A stretch of 64,000 bases of DNA from Hydractinia symbiolongicarpus (GCF_029227915.1 NC_079876.1:622001-686000), one strand, 5' to 3'; counted from the first letter of the stretch, positions 14,960 to 26,723 are shown. Made by a program: numbers and translations. Notes: generated from the letters alone by a model not told the origin.

Positions 14960-17900
14960 ATGACTTCGAGAAATACAGTTGTTGAATTAAGAGCTCTCGC
15001 TAGAGAACGCGGCCTACGTGGCTACTCAAGGCTCAGAAAGGCCGATCTGATCGAATTATTGACACCCACTAGACCCATACCGGTGCCAAGACCCACCAGA
15101 CCCGTACCCGTGCCGAGACCCACTAGACCCGTACCCGTGCCGAGACCCACCAGACCCGTACCCGTGCCGAGACCCACTAGACCCGTACCCGTGCCGAGAC
15201 CCACTAGACCCGTACCCGTGCCGAGACCGGGCACTAGCCAACAAGACATGGATTTGAAAAGCAAGTTGATCGAATGGAGAGACTGGTTAATAAATCATGT
15301 ACCTGGGGCTATTAAGGAGAAAGCGAGCAAAGCTTTCAAAACCATGAAGGATAAGATCATGGGTTTGTATAAAAAGGGCAGTGGAGAGGAAGAGGAGGAG
15401 GAGGTGGAGGAGGAGGAGGAGGAGGAGAAGGAGGAGGAAAACCCCTATACCCCCATTGAAGAAGCTTTTGTAGGTTCATACAAACGTTTCAAAATAAACT
15501 CGGATGGTGGGAAGAATGTCAGGGTCTTTCTCGAAAAGGTCGAACACGTCGTAAATAGGTTGATGAGTGACGTGCTCGGGCAGAAGAAGTCGCTGAAGAC
15601 TCAGGCGACCTTGTGGGTGAAGTGGGTAAGGGAGGACACCAGCTCGACCGATGCCCCGTGCGTACATGTCGATAAAGCTTTCAATAGCTATATGGAGATA
15701 CTGCACGCCCACGATGACATTTCTGATGTTTTCGATCGGATGTGTAATAAGATAATCGAGCAGATTGAAAACCCTGCTCTACCAGCCAGTGGGTTCACAA
15801 TCGATAAAATCCTACATATGCATGTGGACTTTCATAAGCTAAAATTAACCAGAGGTAGTTCTTACCTGCCGCTACCCAAGAATTTCAGTGGAAAGCGATC
15901 TGTGATTAACCCTCATAACGAGGATGATAAATGTTTCAGATGGGCTATTATCGCTGCTCTCAATCATGATAAGGTCGATAATCACCCTGAACGAATCTCA
16001 ATCCTTAAGAAGCATGATAAGTATAATTGGGATGGTCTAACTTTCCCAATGGCGCTAAACAAGATAGATTTGTTTGAGAGAAGGAACCCCGATGTCGCTG
16101 TGCATGTTTTGACAAAGGATGAGGGAGAAGGTATCTACATGTGTCGTAGGTCGAAGCATCTTGATCGTAAGGAGACGGTTGTTTTGTTTTTACTGTGTGA
16201 GGGGGATAAGAGACATTATATCGCTGTTAAGAACTTGAGCGGTGTACTGAGCAAGGTTAACTCGAAGGATGGACATAGAGAGCATTATTGCTTGAATTGT
16301 CTCTCTGGTTTTCCAAGCGAACAGAAAAGGGATGAGCACTTTGAGTATTGCAAGAATAACGATGCCGCTAAGATTCAACTCCCTAAGGAGGGTAGCACCC
16401 TAACCTTCACCGATGGTAAGTTTCAGCTCAAAGCCCCATTCATCATGTATGCCGATTTCGAAGCTTTTACAAAAGAGTTGCCAGAAGATGAGAGAAAATG
16501 CGGATCATCCACCGAGAAAGTTGGTAAACATGTTCCCACCGCATTCTGTTGTTATAGTAAATATGCTCATGGTGAAGTGCCGGACCCTCTGAATCTTTAC
16601 CGCGGTGAGGACTGTGTTCCGCGCTTTGTAGATCATGTAGTTTCTGAGGCGAAAAGGTTATATAACATGTTTCCTCAGAAAGCAATGGATCCACTGACGG
16701 ATGAAGAGCGTGACGGTTTCAATAGAGCCAGGGTGTGCCACATTTGCATGGAAGAATTTGATGACAAGGATGACATCAAGGTTAGGGATCACTGCCATTT
16801 CACCGGTAAGTTTCGTGGGGCTGCCCATCAGAAATGTAATCTGCGTTACAAGGTTCCTAATTATATTCCGGTTGTCTTCCACAATCTGAGTGGCTACGAT
16901 GCGCATTTATTCATTAAGGAGCTTGCTAGGAAGTACGGAGAAGATGGTATGGGTGTAATCGCGGAGAATAAGGAGAAATATATCTCTTTCTCTACGGATG
17001 TTAAGGTTGGTGAATACACTAACAAAAATGGGGAGACTAAGGACAGAAAGATACAACTGAGATTCATAGACTCATTTAGATTTATGTCAAGCGGCCTAAG
17101 CTCCCTGGCTGACAACCTATCAGATGATCAATGCAAAAACCTTCGAAAATTCTTCAATGGTGACGAATTCAACATAATGAGAAGGAAGGGTGTATACCCA
17201 TATGAGTATGTTAACTCATTCGATAGGTTTAATGAAACTGAGCTCCCGTCAAAGGATGATTTCTACAGCAAGCTGAACATGAATGGTATCAGCGATGCCG
17301 ATTATGCGCATGCCCAGAAGGTGTGGAAGGACATGAAAGTTGAAAATATGGGCGTTTATCATGATATCTATCTCAAGACGGATGTTCTGCTTCTGAGTGA
17401 TGTGTTTGAGACATTCAGAGAAACATGCTTGAGAAACTACGATCTAGACCCGGCTCACTTTTACACTGCTCCGGGATTAGCCTGGAGGGCGTGTTTGAAA
17501 AAGACCAAGGTTAGTCTAGATTTATTGTCGGATATGGAGATGGTCATGTTCATTGAGAGTGGTATTAGGGGTGGATTGTGTCAGGCTGTCCACCGCTACG
17601 CCAAGGCCAACAATAAGTATATGGGGGACGAGTACAACACATCGGATGGGAATTGCATGGATTTATTTGAGCAGCAGGAAATGGATAAAACCGTGCCTTT
17701 TGTAAAAAGAAAATTGATTGAATTGAGGTACTGGTTGATGAAACATGTACCTAGGGTCATCAAGGTGAAAACTAGTAAAGCTTACAGAACCGTGAAGGAT
17801 AAGATCATGGGTTTTTATGAAAATGTATGTTGGGGACCGTCTGTACCGAAAGAGGAAAAACAATATACCACCAAAGCCAACACATCTGAGAGTAAGGAGA

Positions 17901-19141
17901 TGAATAGCTATCTCCAGTACCTAGATGCAAATAATTTGTACGGCTGGGCCATGATTCAGAAGATGCCGACCGGAGGGTTTGAGTGGGTTGATGACGTGGT
18001 TTCTGATTTTACACCCGAACTGATTTCACAATTAGCTGTGGAAAACGGTGAAAAGGGGTACATCCTTGAGGTTGATGTTAGCTATCCACGGGAGCTTCAT
18101 GATTCTCATAACGACCTTCCTTTCATGCCCGAGAGGAAGATCATTAATGGCGTCGAGAAGCTGACACCGTGTCTTTCAGACAAGAAGAAATATATCACTC
18201 ATATCCGTGCGCTTGATCAAGCGTTGAAGCATGGTCTTGTTCTTGAGAAGGTTCATAGGGTCTTGAGATTTGATCAGAGTGCGTGGTTGAAGTCGTACAT
18301 AGATTTCAACACTGATTTGCGTACCAAATCAACTAATGACTTCGAAAAGGACTTTTTCAAGCTGATGAATAATTCGGTCTTTGGGAAGACAATGGAGAAT
18401 CAGCGAAGGCAGAAGGATATACGTTTGGCTACCAACCAAAAGAATTATGAGAAAATGGTGATGAAGCCCAACTTCAAGGGTAGCACGTGGTTCTCGGAAA
18501 CACTGATGGGCATAGAGATGTCCAAGATCAAGATCAAAATGAATAAGCCAATCTACCTGGGGCTGGCAATTCTCGACTTGTCCAAGATGGTTATGTATGA
18601 GTTCCACTATGATTACATGAGACCAAAATATGGTGTGGATGTAAAGCTTTGCTACATGGATACAGATTCATTCGTCTACCACATAAAAACCGACGACTTT
18701 TACAAAGATATCGCCGACGATGTAGCTTTGAGATTTGACACGTCAGGGTACGATAAGAAAGATGGTAGACCCCTACCATTAGGTTTGAATAAAAAGATCA
18801 TTGGGCTGATGAAGGACGAGTTAGGTGGTAAGGTAATGACCGAATTTATCGCTCTTAGGGCTAAGAATTATGCTTACAAACAGCTATGTGGTAGGGAGGA
18901 TAAGAGGTGCAAGGGTGTCAAGAAATGTGTGGTGAGGAAGACAATAGGTTTCGATGACTATAGGAGATGCTTGTTGGAGGGTGAAAATGTTTACAGGGAA
19001 CAGATGACCTTTCGATCGATTAAGCATGATGTTCATACCATAAAAACAAACAAACTAGCGCTCAATGCAGATGATGATAAGCGCATAATTATGGAGGATG
19101 GCATTACCACACTGGCTAGAGGACATTATAGACACACATAA
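14960..19141 (+). CDS. Family B DNA polymerase (protein-primed type) with SAP and HNH-like domains, 1393 aa
   Basis: Replicates the element. Order: SAP/Rho-N-like module (1-34); six PTRP(I/V)PVPR repeats (36-89); helical module (98-139); long Glu run (about 143-163). Next is a Polinton PolB N-terminal region (about 270-480, including SSYLPLP and NEDDKCFRWAI), with a C2H2-like finger near 435-460. Exonuclease motifs: Exo I D499/E501 (ADFEAF), Exo II at 641-647 (HNLSGYD), Exo III D808 (YLKTDVLLL). Between Exo I and II sits an HNH/endonuclease VII-like zinc segment (592-631, CHIC ... RDHCHFTG ... CNLRYK). Polymerase motifs: A D989 (LDANNLYGW), B 1134-1143 (KLMNNSVFGK), C D1234-T-D1236 (YMDTDS). 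A second copy of the helical module is inserted at 915-955. All catalytic residues are present. The last 38 bp lie inside the right terminal repeat. Confidence 0.95.
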   Translation: MTSRNTVVELRALARERGLRGYSRLRKADLIELLTPTRPIPVPRPTRPVPVPRPTRPVPVPRPTRPVPVPRPTRPVPVPRPTRPVPVPRPGTSQQDMDLKSKLIEWRDWLINHVPGAIKEKASKAFKTMKDKIMGLYKKGSGEEEEEEVEEEEEEEKEEENPYTPIEEAFVGSYKRFKINSDGGKNVRVFLEKVEHVVNRLMSDVLGQKKSLKTQATLWVKWVREDTSSTDAPCVHVDKAFNSYMEILHAHDDISDVFDRMCNKIIEQIENPALPASGFTIDKILHMHVDFHKLKLTRGSSYLPLPKNFSGKRSVINPHNEDDKCFRWAIIAALNHDKVDNHPERISILKKHDKYNWDGLTFPMALNKIDLFERRNPDVAVHVLTKDEGEGIYMCRRSKHLDRKETVVLFLLCEGDKRHYIAVKNLSGVLSKVNSKDGHREHYCLNCLSGFPSEQKRDEHFEYCKNNDAAKIQLPKEGSTLTFTDGKFQLKAPFIMYADFEAFTKELPEDERKCGSSTEKVGKHVPTAFCCYSKYAHGEVPDPLNLYRGEDCVPRFVDHVVSEAKRLYNMFPQKAMDPLTDEERDGFNRARVCHICMEEFDDKDDIKVRDHCHFTGKFRGAAHQKCNLRYKVPNYIPVVFHNLSGYDAHLFIKELARKYGEDGMGVIAENKEKYISFSTDVKVGEYTNKNGETKDRKIQLRFIDSFRFMSSGLSSLADNLSDDQCKNLRKFFNGDEFNIMRRKGVYPYEYVNSFDRFNETELPSKDDFYSKLNMNGISDADYAHAQKVWKDMKVENMGVYHDIYLKTDVLLLSDVFETFRETCLRNYDLDPAHFYTAPGLAWRACLKKTKVSLDLLSDMEMVMFIESGIRGGLCQAVHRYAKANNKYMGDEYNTSDGNCMDLFEQQEMDKTVPFVKRKLIELRYWLMKHVPRVIKVKTSKAYRTVKDKIMGFYENVCWGPSVPKEEKQYTTKANTSESKEMNSYLQYLDANNLYGWAMIQKMPTGGFEWVDDVVSDFTPELISQLAVENGEKGYILEVDVSYPRELHDSHNDLPFMPERKIINGVEKLTPCLSDKKKYITHIRALDQALKHGLVLEKVHRVLRFDQSAWLKSYIDFNTDLRTKSTNDFEKDFFKLMNNSVFGKTMENQRRQKDIRLATNQKNYEKMVMKPNFKGSTWFSETLMGIEMSKIKIKMNKPIYLGLAILDLSKMVMYEFHYDYMRPKYGVDVKLCYMDTDSFVYHIKTDDFYKDIADDVALRFDTSGYDKKDGRPLPLGLNKKIIGLMKDELGGKVMTEFIALRAKNYAYKQLCGREDKRCKGVKKCVVRKTIGFDDYRRCLLEGENVYREQMTFRSIKHDVHTIKTNKLALNADDDKRIIMEDGITTLARGHYRHT
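15065..15226 (+). repeat. Six 27 bp coding repeats in PolB (Pro-Thr-Arg linker)
   Basis: Six in-frame 27 bp units encoding PTRPVPVPR (the first with Ile in place of the first Val). Units differ mostly by CCCACTAGACCC versus CCCACCAGACCC, so expansion is recent. They form a stiff, basic linker between the SAP-like module and the rest of PolB. Confidence 0.9.
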
Positions 19142-19396
19142 CACTATAATTTATAGGAGACGACAGATGAGGGTGGAGGGACCCATGGGGCGGGGAGGGG
19201 CCCAGGGGACACGGCCGGGGAGGAGGTTTTGGACAGATATTATAGAGCATGCCCGCTTATTTGACGTAAAGTGGTAAAGTGCACATGGATTTTATCGACT
19301 CTTCTATCGTTGATTTGACGTGGATGATCCATAATTTAACGTGGGATAGGAAACTGCTAAGGGGGTCTGTCCTAACATTGGGGTTTTCCTATCTCT
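19104..19396 (-). repeat. Right terminal inverted repeat (293 bp)
   Basis: Reverse complement of the left repeat, ending CCTATCTCT. It carries 17 extra bases (about 19174-19190) bounded by CCC/GGG microhomology and about three substitutions relative to the left copy. The inner 38 bp are the last codons and stop of PolB. It includes the motif CTATAATTTATAG and a G-rich core. Confidence 0.95.
19187..19208 (+). other. G-quadruplex-type motif in right terminal repeat
   Basis: Four runs of four G with spacers of 1, 1 and 4 bases, on the strand whose 3' end is the right terminus. It mirrors the left repeat. Folding is predicted from the pattern only. Confidence 0.65.
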
Positions 19397-19401
19397 AAAG
19401 T
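19397..19401. other. Target-site duplication, right copy (AAAGT)
   Basis: Matches 2841-2845; the sixth base A (19402) extends it to AAAGTA if the left border is read one base inward. The following TATACAAAGAAAG is ordinary satellite sequence. Confidence 0.9.
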
Positions 19402-22400
19402 ATACAAAGAAAGTACCCAGGGAGTAAACTCTTTTCCCGAACGATTTTTAAAATTATTTTTTCACCACTAAAACGCATGAAACTTGTAGTTTTCAAAAAT
19501 GTTTTCATTTTTAATGAGACGCTGAATAAAAGAAGTTTAATCGCCGGCAAACGAAAACCTGCGATTTCCCGTAAATCCTGGACTCGGCCCGTATAGTCAA
19601 AAGTATACAAAGAAAGTACCCAGGGAGTAAACTCATCTCCCAAACGATTTTTTAAATTATTATTTCACCACTAAAGCCCATAAGAGTTGTAGTTTTTAAA
19701 ATTGTTTTCATTTTTGATGAGACCTGAATAAAAGATGTTTAATTGCCGGCAAACGAAAACCCGCGATTTCCCGTAAATCCCGGACTCGGCCCGTATAGTC
19801 AAAAGTATACAAAGAAAGTACCCAGGGAGTAAAGTCATTTCCCAAACGATTTTTTAAATTATTATTTCACCACTAAAGCCCATGAGACTTGCAGTTTTTA
19901 AAAATGTTTTCTTTTTTGATGAGACTCTGAATAAAAGAAGTTTAATCGCCGGCAAACGAAAACCCGCGATTTCCCGTAAATCCAGGACTCGGCCCATATA
20001 GTTAAAAGTATCCAAGGAAAGTACCCAGTGAGTAAACTCATTTCCCGAACGAATTTTTAAATTATTTTTCACCACTAAAACGCATGAGACTTGTAGTTTT
20101 CAGAAATGTTTTCATTTTTGATGAGACGCTGAATATAAGAAGTTTAATCGCGGCAAACGAAAACCTGCGATTTCCCGTAAATCCCGGACTCGGCCGGTAT
20201 AGTCAAAAGTATACAAGGAAAGTACCCAGTGAGTAAACTTATTTCCCGAACGAATTTTTAAATTATTTTTTCACCACTAAAACGCATGAGACTTGTAGTT
20301 TTTAAAAATGTTTTCATTTTTGATGAGACGCTGAATAAAAGAAGTTTAATCGCCGGCAAACGAAAACCTGCGATTTCCCGTAAATCCCGGACTCGGCCCG
20401 TATAGTCAAAAGTATACAAAGAAAGTACCCATGGTGTAAACGCATTTCCCGAACGATTTTTTAAATTATTTTTTCACCACTAAAACGCATGAGACTTGTA
20501 GTTTTCAAAAATGTTTTCATTTTTGATGAGACGCTGAATAAAAGAAGATTAATCGCCGGCAAACGAAAACCCGCGACTCCCCGTAAATCCCGGCTTGGCC
20601 CGTATAGGCAAAAGTATACAAAGAAAGTACCCAGGGAGTAAACTCTTTTCCCGAACGATTTTTTAAATTATTTTTTCACCACTAAAACGCATGAGACTTG
20701 TAGTTTTCAAAAATGTTTTCATTTTTGATGAGACGCTGAATAAAAGAAGATTAATCGCCGGCAAACGAAAACCCGCGACTCCCCGTAAATCCCGGCTTGG
20801 CCCGTATAGTCAAAAGTATACAAAGAAAGTACCCAGGGAGTAAACTCCTCTCCCAAACGATTTTTTAAATTATTATTTCACCACTAAAGCCCATGAGACT
20901 TGTAGTTTTTAAAATTGTTTTCATTTTTGATGAAACCTGAATAAAAGATGTTTAATCGCCGGCAAACGAAAACCCGCGATTTCCCGTAAATCCCGGACTC
21001 GGCGCGTATAGTCAAAAGTATACAAAGAAAGTACCCAGGGAGTAAACTCATTTCCCAAACGATTTTTTAAATTATTATTTCACCAGTAAAGCCCATGAGA
21101 CTTGTAGTTTTTAAAAATGTTTTCATTTTTGATGAGACGCTAAATAAAAGAAGTTTAATCGCCGGCAAACGAAAACCCGCGATTTCCCGTAAATCCCGGA
21201 CTCGGCCCATATAGTTAAAAGTATCCAAGGAAAGTACCCAGTGAGTAAACTCATTTCCCGCACGAATTTTTAAATTATTTTTTCACCACTAAAACGCATG
21301 AGACTTGTAGTTTTCAGAAATGTTTTCATTTTTGATGAGACGCTGAATATAAGAAGTTTAATCGCCGGCAAACGAAAACCTGCGATTTCCCGTAAATCCC
21401 GGACTCGGCCCGTATAGTCAAAAGTATACAAGGAAAGTACCCAGTGAGTAAACTTATTTCCCGAACGAATTTTTAAATTATTTTTTCACCACTAAAACGC
21501 ATGAGACTTGTAATTTTTAAAAATGTTTTCATTTTTGATGAGACCTGAATAAAAGATGTTTAATTGCCGGCAAACGAAAACCCGCGATTTCCCGTAAATC
21601 CCGGACTCGGCCCGTATAGTCAAAAGTATACAAAGAAAGTACCCAGGGAGTAAACTCATTTCCCAAACGATTTTTTAAATTATTATTTCACCACTAAAGC
21701 CCATGAGACTTGTAGTTTTTAAAAATGTTTTCTTTTTTGATGAGACGCTGAATAAAAAAAGTTTAATCGCCGGCAAACGAAAACCCGCGATTTCCCGTAA
21801 ATCCCGGACTCGGCCCATATAGTTAAAAGTATCCAAGGAAAGTACCCAGTGAGTAAACTCATTTCCCGAACGAATTTTTAAATTATTTTTTCACCACTAA
21901 AACGCATGAGACTTGTAGTTTTCAGAAATGTTTTCATTTTTGATGAGACGCTGAATAAAAGAAGTTTAATCGCCGGCAAACGAAAACCTGCGATTTCCCG
22001 TAAATCCTGGACTCGGCTCGTATAGTCAAAAGTATACAAAGAAAGTACCCAGGGAGTAAACTCATCTCCCAAACGATTTTTTAAATTATTATTTCACCAC
22101 TAAAGCCCATAAGACTTGTAGTTTTTAAAATTGTTTTCATTTTTGATGAGACCTGAATAAAAGATGTTTAATTGCCGGCAAACTAAAACCCGCGATTTCC
22201 CGTAAATCCCGGACTCGGCCCGTATAGTCAAAAGTATACAAAGAAAGTACCCAGGGAGTAAACTCATTTCCCAAACGATTTTTTAAATTATTATTTCACC
22301 ACTAAAGCCCATGAGACTTGTAGTTTTTAAAAATGTTTTCTTTTTTGATGAGACTCTGAATAAAAGAAGTTTAATCGCCGGCAAACGAAAACCCGCGATT

Positions 22401-23071
22401 TCCCGTAAATCCCGGACTCGGCCCATATAGTTAAAAGTATCCAAGGAAAGTACCCAGTGAGTAAACTCATTTCCCGAACGAATTTTTAAATTATTATTTC
22501 ACCACTAAAGCCCATGAGGCTTGTAGTTTTTAAAAATGTTTTCATTTTTGATGAGACGCTGAATAAAAGATGTTTAATCGCCTGCAAACGAAAACCCGCG
22601 ATTTTCCGTAAATCCCGGACTGGGCCCGTATAGTTAAAAGTATACAAGGAAAGTACCCAGGGAGTAAACTCATCTCCCAAACGATTTTTTAAATTATTAT
22701 TTCACCACTAAAGCCCATGAGACTTGTAGTTTTTAAAATTGTTTTCATTTTTGATGAGACCTGAATAAAAGATGTTTAATCGCCGGCAAACGAAAACCCG
22801 CGACTCCCCGTAAATCCCGGCTTGGCCCGTATAGTCAAAAGTATACAAAGAAAGTACCCAGGGAGTAAACTCTTTTCCCGAACGATTTTTTAAATTAATT
22901 TTTCACCACTAAAACGCATGAAACTTGTAGTTTTCAAAAATGTTTTCATTTTTAATGAGACGCTGAATAAAAGAAGTTTAATCGCCGGCAAACGAAAACC
23001 TGCGATTTCCCGTAAATCCTGGACTCGGCCCGTATAGTCAAAAGTATACAAAGAAAGTACGCAGGGAGTAA

Positions 23072-24897
23072 ACTCATCTCCCAAACGATTTTTTAAATTA
23101 TTATTTCACCACTAAAGCCCATGAGACTTGTAGTTTTTAAAATTGTTTTCATTTTTGATGAAACCTGAATAAAAGATGTTTAATCGCCGGCAAACGAAAA
23201 CCCGCGATTTCCCGTAAATCCCGGACTCGGCCCGTATAGGCAAAAGTATACAAAGTAAGTACCCAGGGAGTAAACTCATTTCCCAAACGATTTTTTAAAT
23301 TATTATTTCACCAGTAAAGCCCATGAGACTTGTAGTTTTTAAAAATGTTTTCATTTTTGATGAGACGCTGAATATAAGAAGTTTAATCGCCGGCAAACGA
23401 AAACCTGCGATTTCCCGTAAATCCCGGACTCGGCCCGTATAGTCAAAAGTATACAAGGAAAGTACCCAGTGAGTAAACTTATTTCCCGAACGAATTTTTA
23501 AATTATTTTTTCACCACTAAAACGCATGAGACTTGTAGTTTTTAAAAATGTTTTCATTTTTGATGAGACGCTAAATAAAAGAAGTTTAATCGCCGGCAAA
23601 CGAAAAACTGCGATTTCCCGTAAATCCCGGACTCGGCCCGTATAGTCAAAAGTATACAAAGAAAGTACCCAGGGTGTAAACGCATTTCCCGAACGATTTT
23701 TTAAATTATTTTTTCACCACTAAAACGCATGAGACTTGTAGTTTTCAAAAATGTTTTCATTTTTGATGAGACGCTGAATAAAAAAAGTTTAATCGCCGGC
23801 AAACGAAAACCTGCGATTTCCCGTAAATCCCAGACTCGGCCCGTATACTCAAAAGTATACAAAGAAAGTACCCAGGGAGTAAACTCATTTGACCAAACGA
23901 TTTTTTAAATTATTATTTCACCACTAAAGCCCATGAGGCTTGTAGTTTTTAAAAATGTTTTCATTTTTGATGAGACGCTGAATAAAAGATGTTTAATCGC
24001 CTGCAAACGAAAACCCGCGATTTTCCGTAAATCCCGGACTCGGCCCGTATAGTTAAAAGTATACAAGGAAAGTACCCAGGGAGTAAACTCATCTCCCAAA
24101 CGATTTTTTAAATTATTATTTCACCACTAAAGCCCATGAGACTTGTAGTTTTTAAAATTGTTTTCATTTTTGATGAGACCTGAATAAAAGATGTTTAATC
24201 GCCGGCAAACGAAAACCCGCGATTTCCCGTAAATCCCGGACTCGGCCCGTATAGTCAAATGTATACAAAGAAAGTACCCAGGGAGTAAACTCTTTTCCCA
24301 AACGATTTTTTAAATTATTATTTCACCACTAAAGCCCATGAGACTTGTAGTTTTTAAAAATGTTTTCTTTTTTGATGAGACGCTGAATAAAAGAAGTTTA
24401 ATCGCCGGCAAACAAAAACCCGCGATTTCCCGTAAATCCCGGACTCGGCCCATATAGTTAAAAGTATCAAAGGAAAGTACCCAGTGAGTAAACTCATTTC
24501 CCGAACGAATTTTTAAATTATTTTTTCACCACTAAAACGCATGAGACTTGTAGTTTTCAGAAATGTTTTCATTTTTGATGAGACGCTGAATATAAGAAGT
24601 TTAATCGCCGGCAAACGAAAACCTGCGATTTCCCGTAAATCCCAGACTCGGCCGGTATAGTCAAAAGTATACAAGGAAAGTACCCAGTGAGTAAACTTAT
24701 TTCCCGAACGAATTTTTAAATTATTTTTTCACCACTAAAACGCATGAGACTTGTAGTTTTTAAAAATGTTTTCATTTTTGATGAGACGCTGAATAAAAGA
24801 AGTTTAATCGCCGGCAAACGAAAACCTGCGATTTCCCGTAAATCCCGGACTCGGCCCGTATAGTCAAAGGTATACAAAGAAAGTACCCAGGGTGTAA
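23072..24897. repeat. Higher-order satellite repeat, 1826 bp, copy 1
   Basis: Nine monomers that recur immediately downstream. Private markers shared by both copies include CATTTGACCAAACG (near 23887 and 25713) and GTCAAATGTATAC (near 24253 and 26079). Confidence 0.85.
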
Positions 24898-26723
24898 ACT
24901 CATCTCCCAAACGATTTTTTAAATTATTATTTCACCACTAAAGCCCATGAGACTTGTAGTTTTTAAAATTGTTTTCATTTTTGATGAAACCTGAATAAAA
25001 GATGTTTAATCGCCGGCAAACGAAAACCCGCGATTTCCCGTAAATCCCGGACTCGGCCCGTATAGGCAAAAGTATACAAAGTAAGTACCCAGGGAGTAAA
25101 CTCATTTCCCAAACGATTTTTTAAATTATTATTTCACCAGTAAAGCCCATGAGACTTGTAGTTTTTAAAAATGTTTTCATTTTTGATGAGACGCTGAATA
25201 TAAGAAGTTTAATCGCCGGCAAACGAAAACCTGCGATTTCCCGTAAATCCCGGACTCGGCCCGTATAGTCAAAAGTATACAAGGAAAGTACCCAGTGAGT
25301 AAACTTATTTCCCGAACGAATTTTTAAATTATTTTTTCACCACTAAAACGCATGAGACTTGTAGTTTTTAAAAATGTTTTCATTTTTGATGAGACGCTAA
25401 ATAAAAGAAGTTTAATCGCCGGCAAACGAAAAACTGCGATTTCCCGTAAATCCCGGACTCGGCCCGTATAGTCAAAAGTATACAAAGAAAGTACCCAGGG
25501 TGTAAACGCATTTCCCGAACGATTTTTTAAATTATTTTTTCACCACTAAAACGCATGAGACTTGTAGTTTTCAAAAATGTTTTCATTTTTGATGAGACGC
25601 TGAATAAAAAAAGTTTAATCGCCGGCAAACGAAAACCTGCGATTTCCCGTAAATCCCAGACTCGGCCCGTATACTCAAAAGTATACAAAGAAAGTACCCA
25701 GGGAGTAAACTCATTTGACCAAACGATTTTTTAAATTATTATTTCACCACTAAAGCCCATGAGGCTTGTAGTTTTTAAAAATGTTTTCATTTTTGATGAG
25801 ACGCTGAATAAAAGATGTTTAATCGCCTGCAAACGAAAACCCGCGATTTTCCGTAAATCCCGGACTCGGCCCGTATAGTTAAAAGTATACAAGGAAAGTA
25901 CCCAGGGAGTAAACTCATCTCCCAAACGATTTTTTAAATTATTATTTCACCACTAAAGCCCATGAGACTTGTAGTTTTTAAAATTGTTTTCATTTTTGAT
26001 GAGACCTGAATAAAAGATGTTTAATCGCCGGCAAACGAAAACCCGCGATTTCCCGTAAATCCCGGACTCGGCCCGTATAGTCAAATGTATACAAAGAAAG
26101 TACCCAGGGAGTAAACTCTTTTCCCAAACGATTTTTTAAATTATTATTTCACCACTAAAGCCCATGAGACTTGTAGTTTTTAAAAATGTTTTCTTTTTTG
26201 ATGAGACGCTGAATAAAAGAAGTTTAATCGCCGGCAAACAAAAACCCGCGATTTCCCGTAAATCCCGGACTCGGCCCATATAGTTAAAAGTATCAAAGGA
26301 AAGTACCCAGTGAGTAAACTCATTTCCCGAACGAATTTTTAAATTATTTTTTCACCACTAAAACGCATGAGACTTGTAGTTTTCAGAAATGTTTTCATTT
26401 TTGATGAGACGCTGAATATAAGAAGTTTAATCGTCGGCAAACGAAAACCTGCGATTTCCCGTAAATCCCAGACTCGGCCGGTATAGTCAAAAGTATACAA
26501 GGAAAGTACCCAGTGAGTAAACTTATTTCCCGAACGAATTTTTAAATTATTTTTTCACCACTAAAACGCATGAGACTTGTAGTTTTTAAAAATGTTTTCA
26601 TTTTTGATGAGACGCTGAATAAAAGAAGTTTAATCGCCGGCAAACGAAAACCTGCGATTTCCCGTAAATCCCGGACTCGGCCCGTATAGTCAAAGGTATA
26701 CAAAGAAAGTACCCAGGGTGTAA
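24898..26723. repeat. Higher-order satellite repeat, 1826 bp, copy 2
   Basis: Tandem copy of 23072-24897 with only scattered differences (for example TCGTCGGCAAA near 26431 instead of TCGCCGGCAAA). Near identity points to recent unequal exchange. Confidence 0.85.

Larger units (their letters stand above)
2846..19396. mobile_element. Polinton/Maverick-type transposon, apparently full length
   Basis: A 16.55 kb self-synthesising DNA transposon. It has long terminal inverted repeats with AG...CT ends, a target duplication, and the hallmark genes: protein-primed-type family B polymerase, DDE integrase, packaging ATPase, double-jelly-roll-type major capsid protein and penton-like minor capsid protein. 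Gene order on the plus strand is capsid block, accessory block, integrase (reverse), SAP genes, PolB. Size and content fit the family's usual 15-20 kb. Only the adenain-like protease expected in the family was not found, and the penton gene lacks an obvious start. The other large frames are intact, so the copy looks young. It could equally be described as an endogenous adintovirus. Confidence 0.96.
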
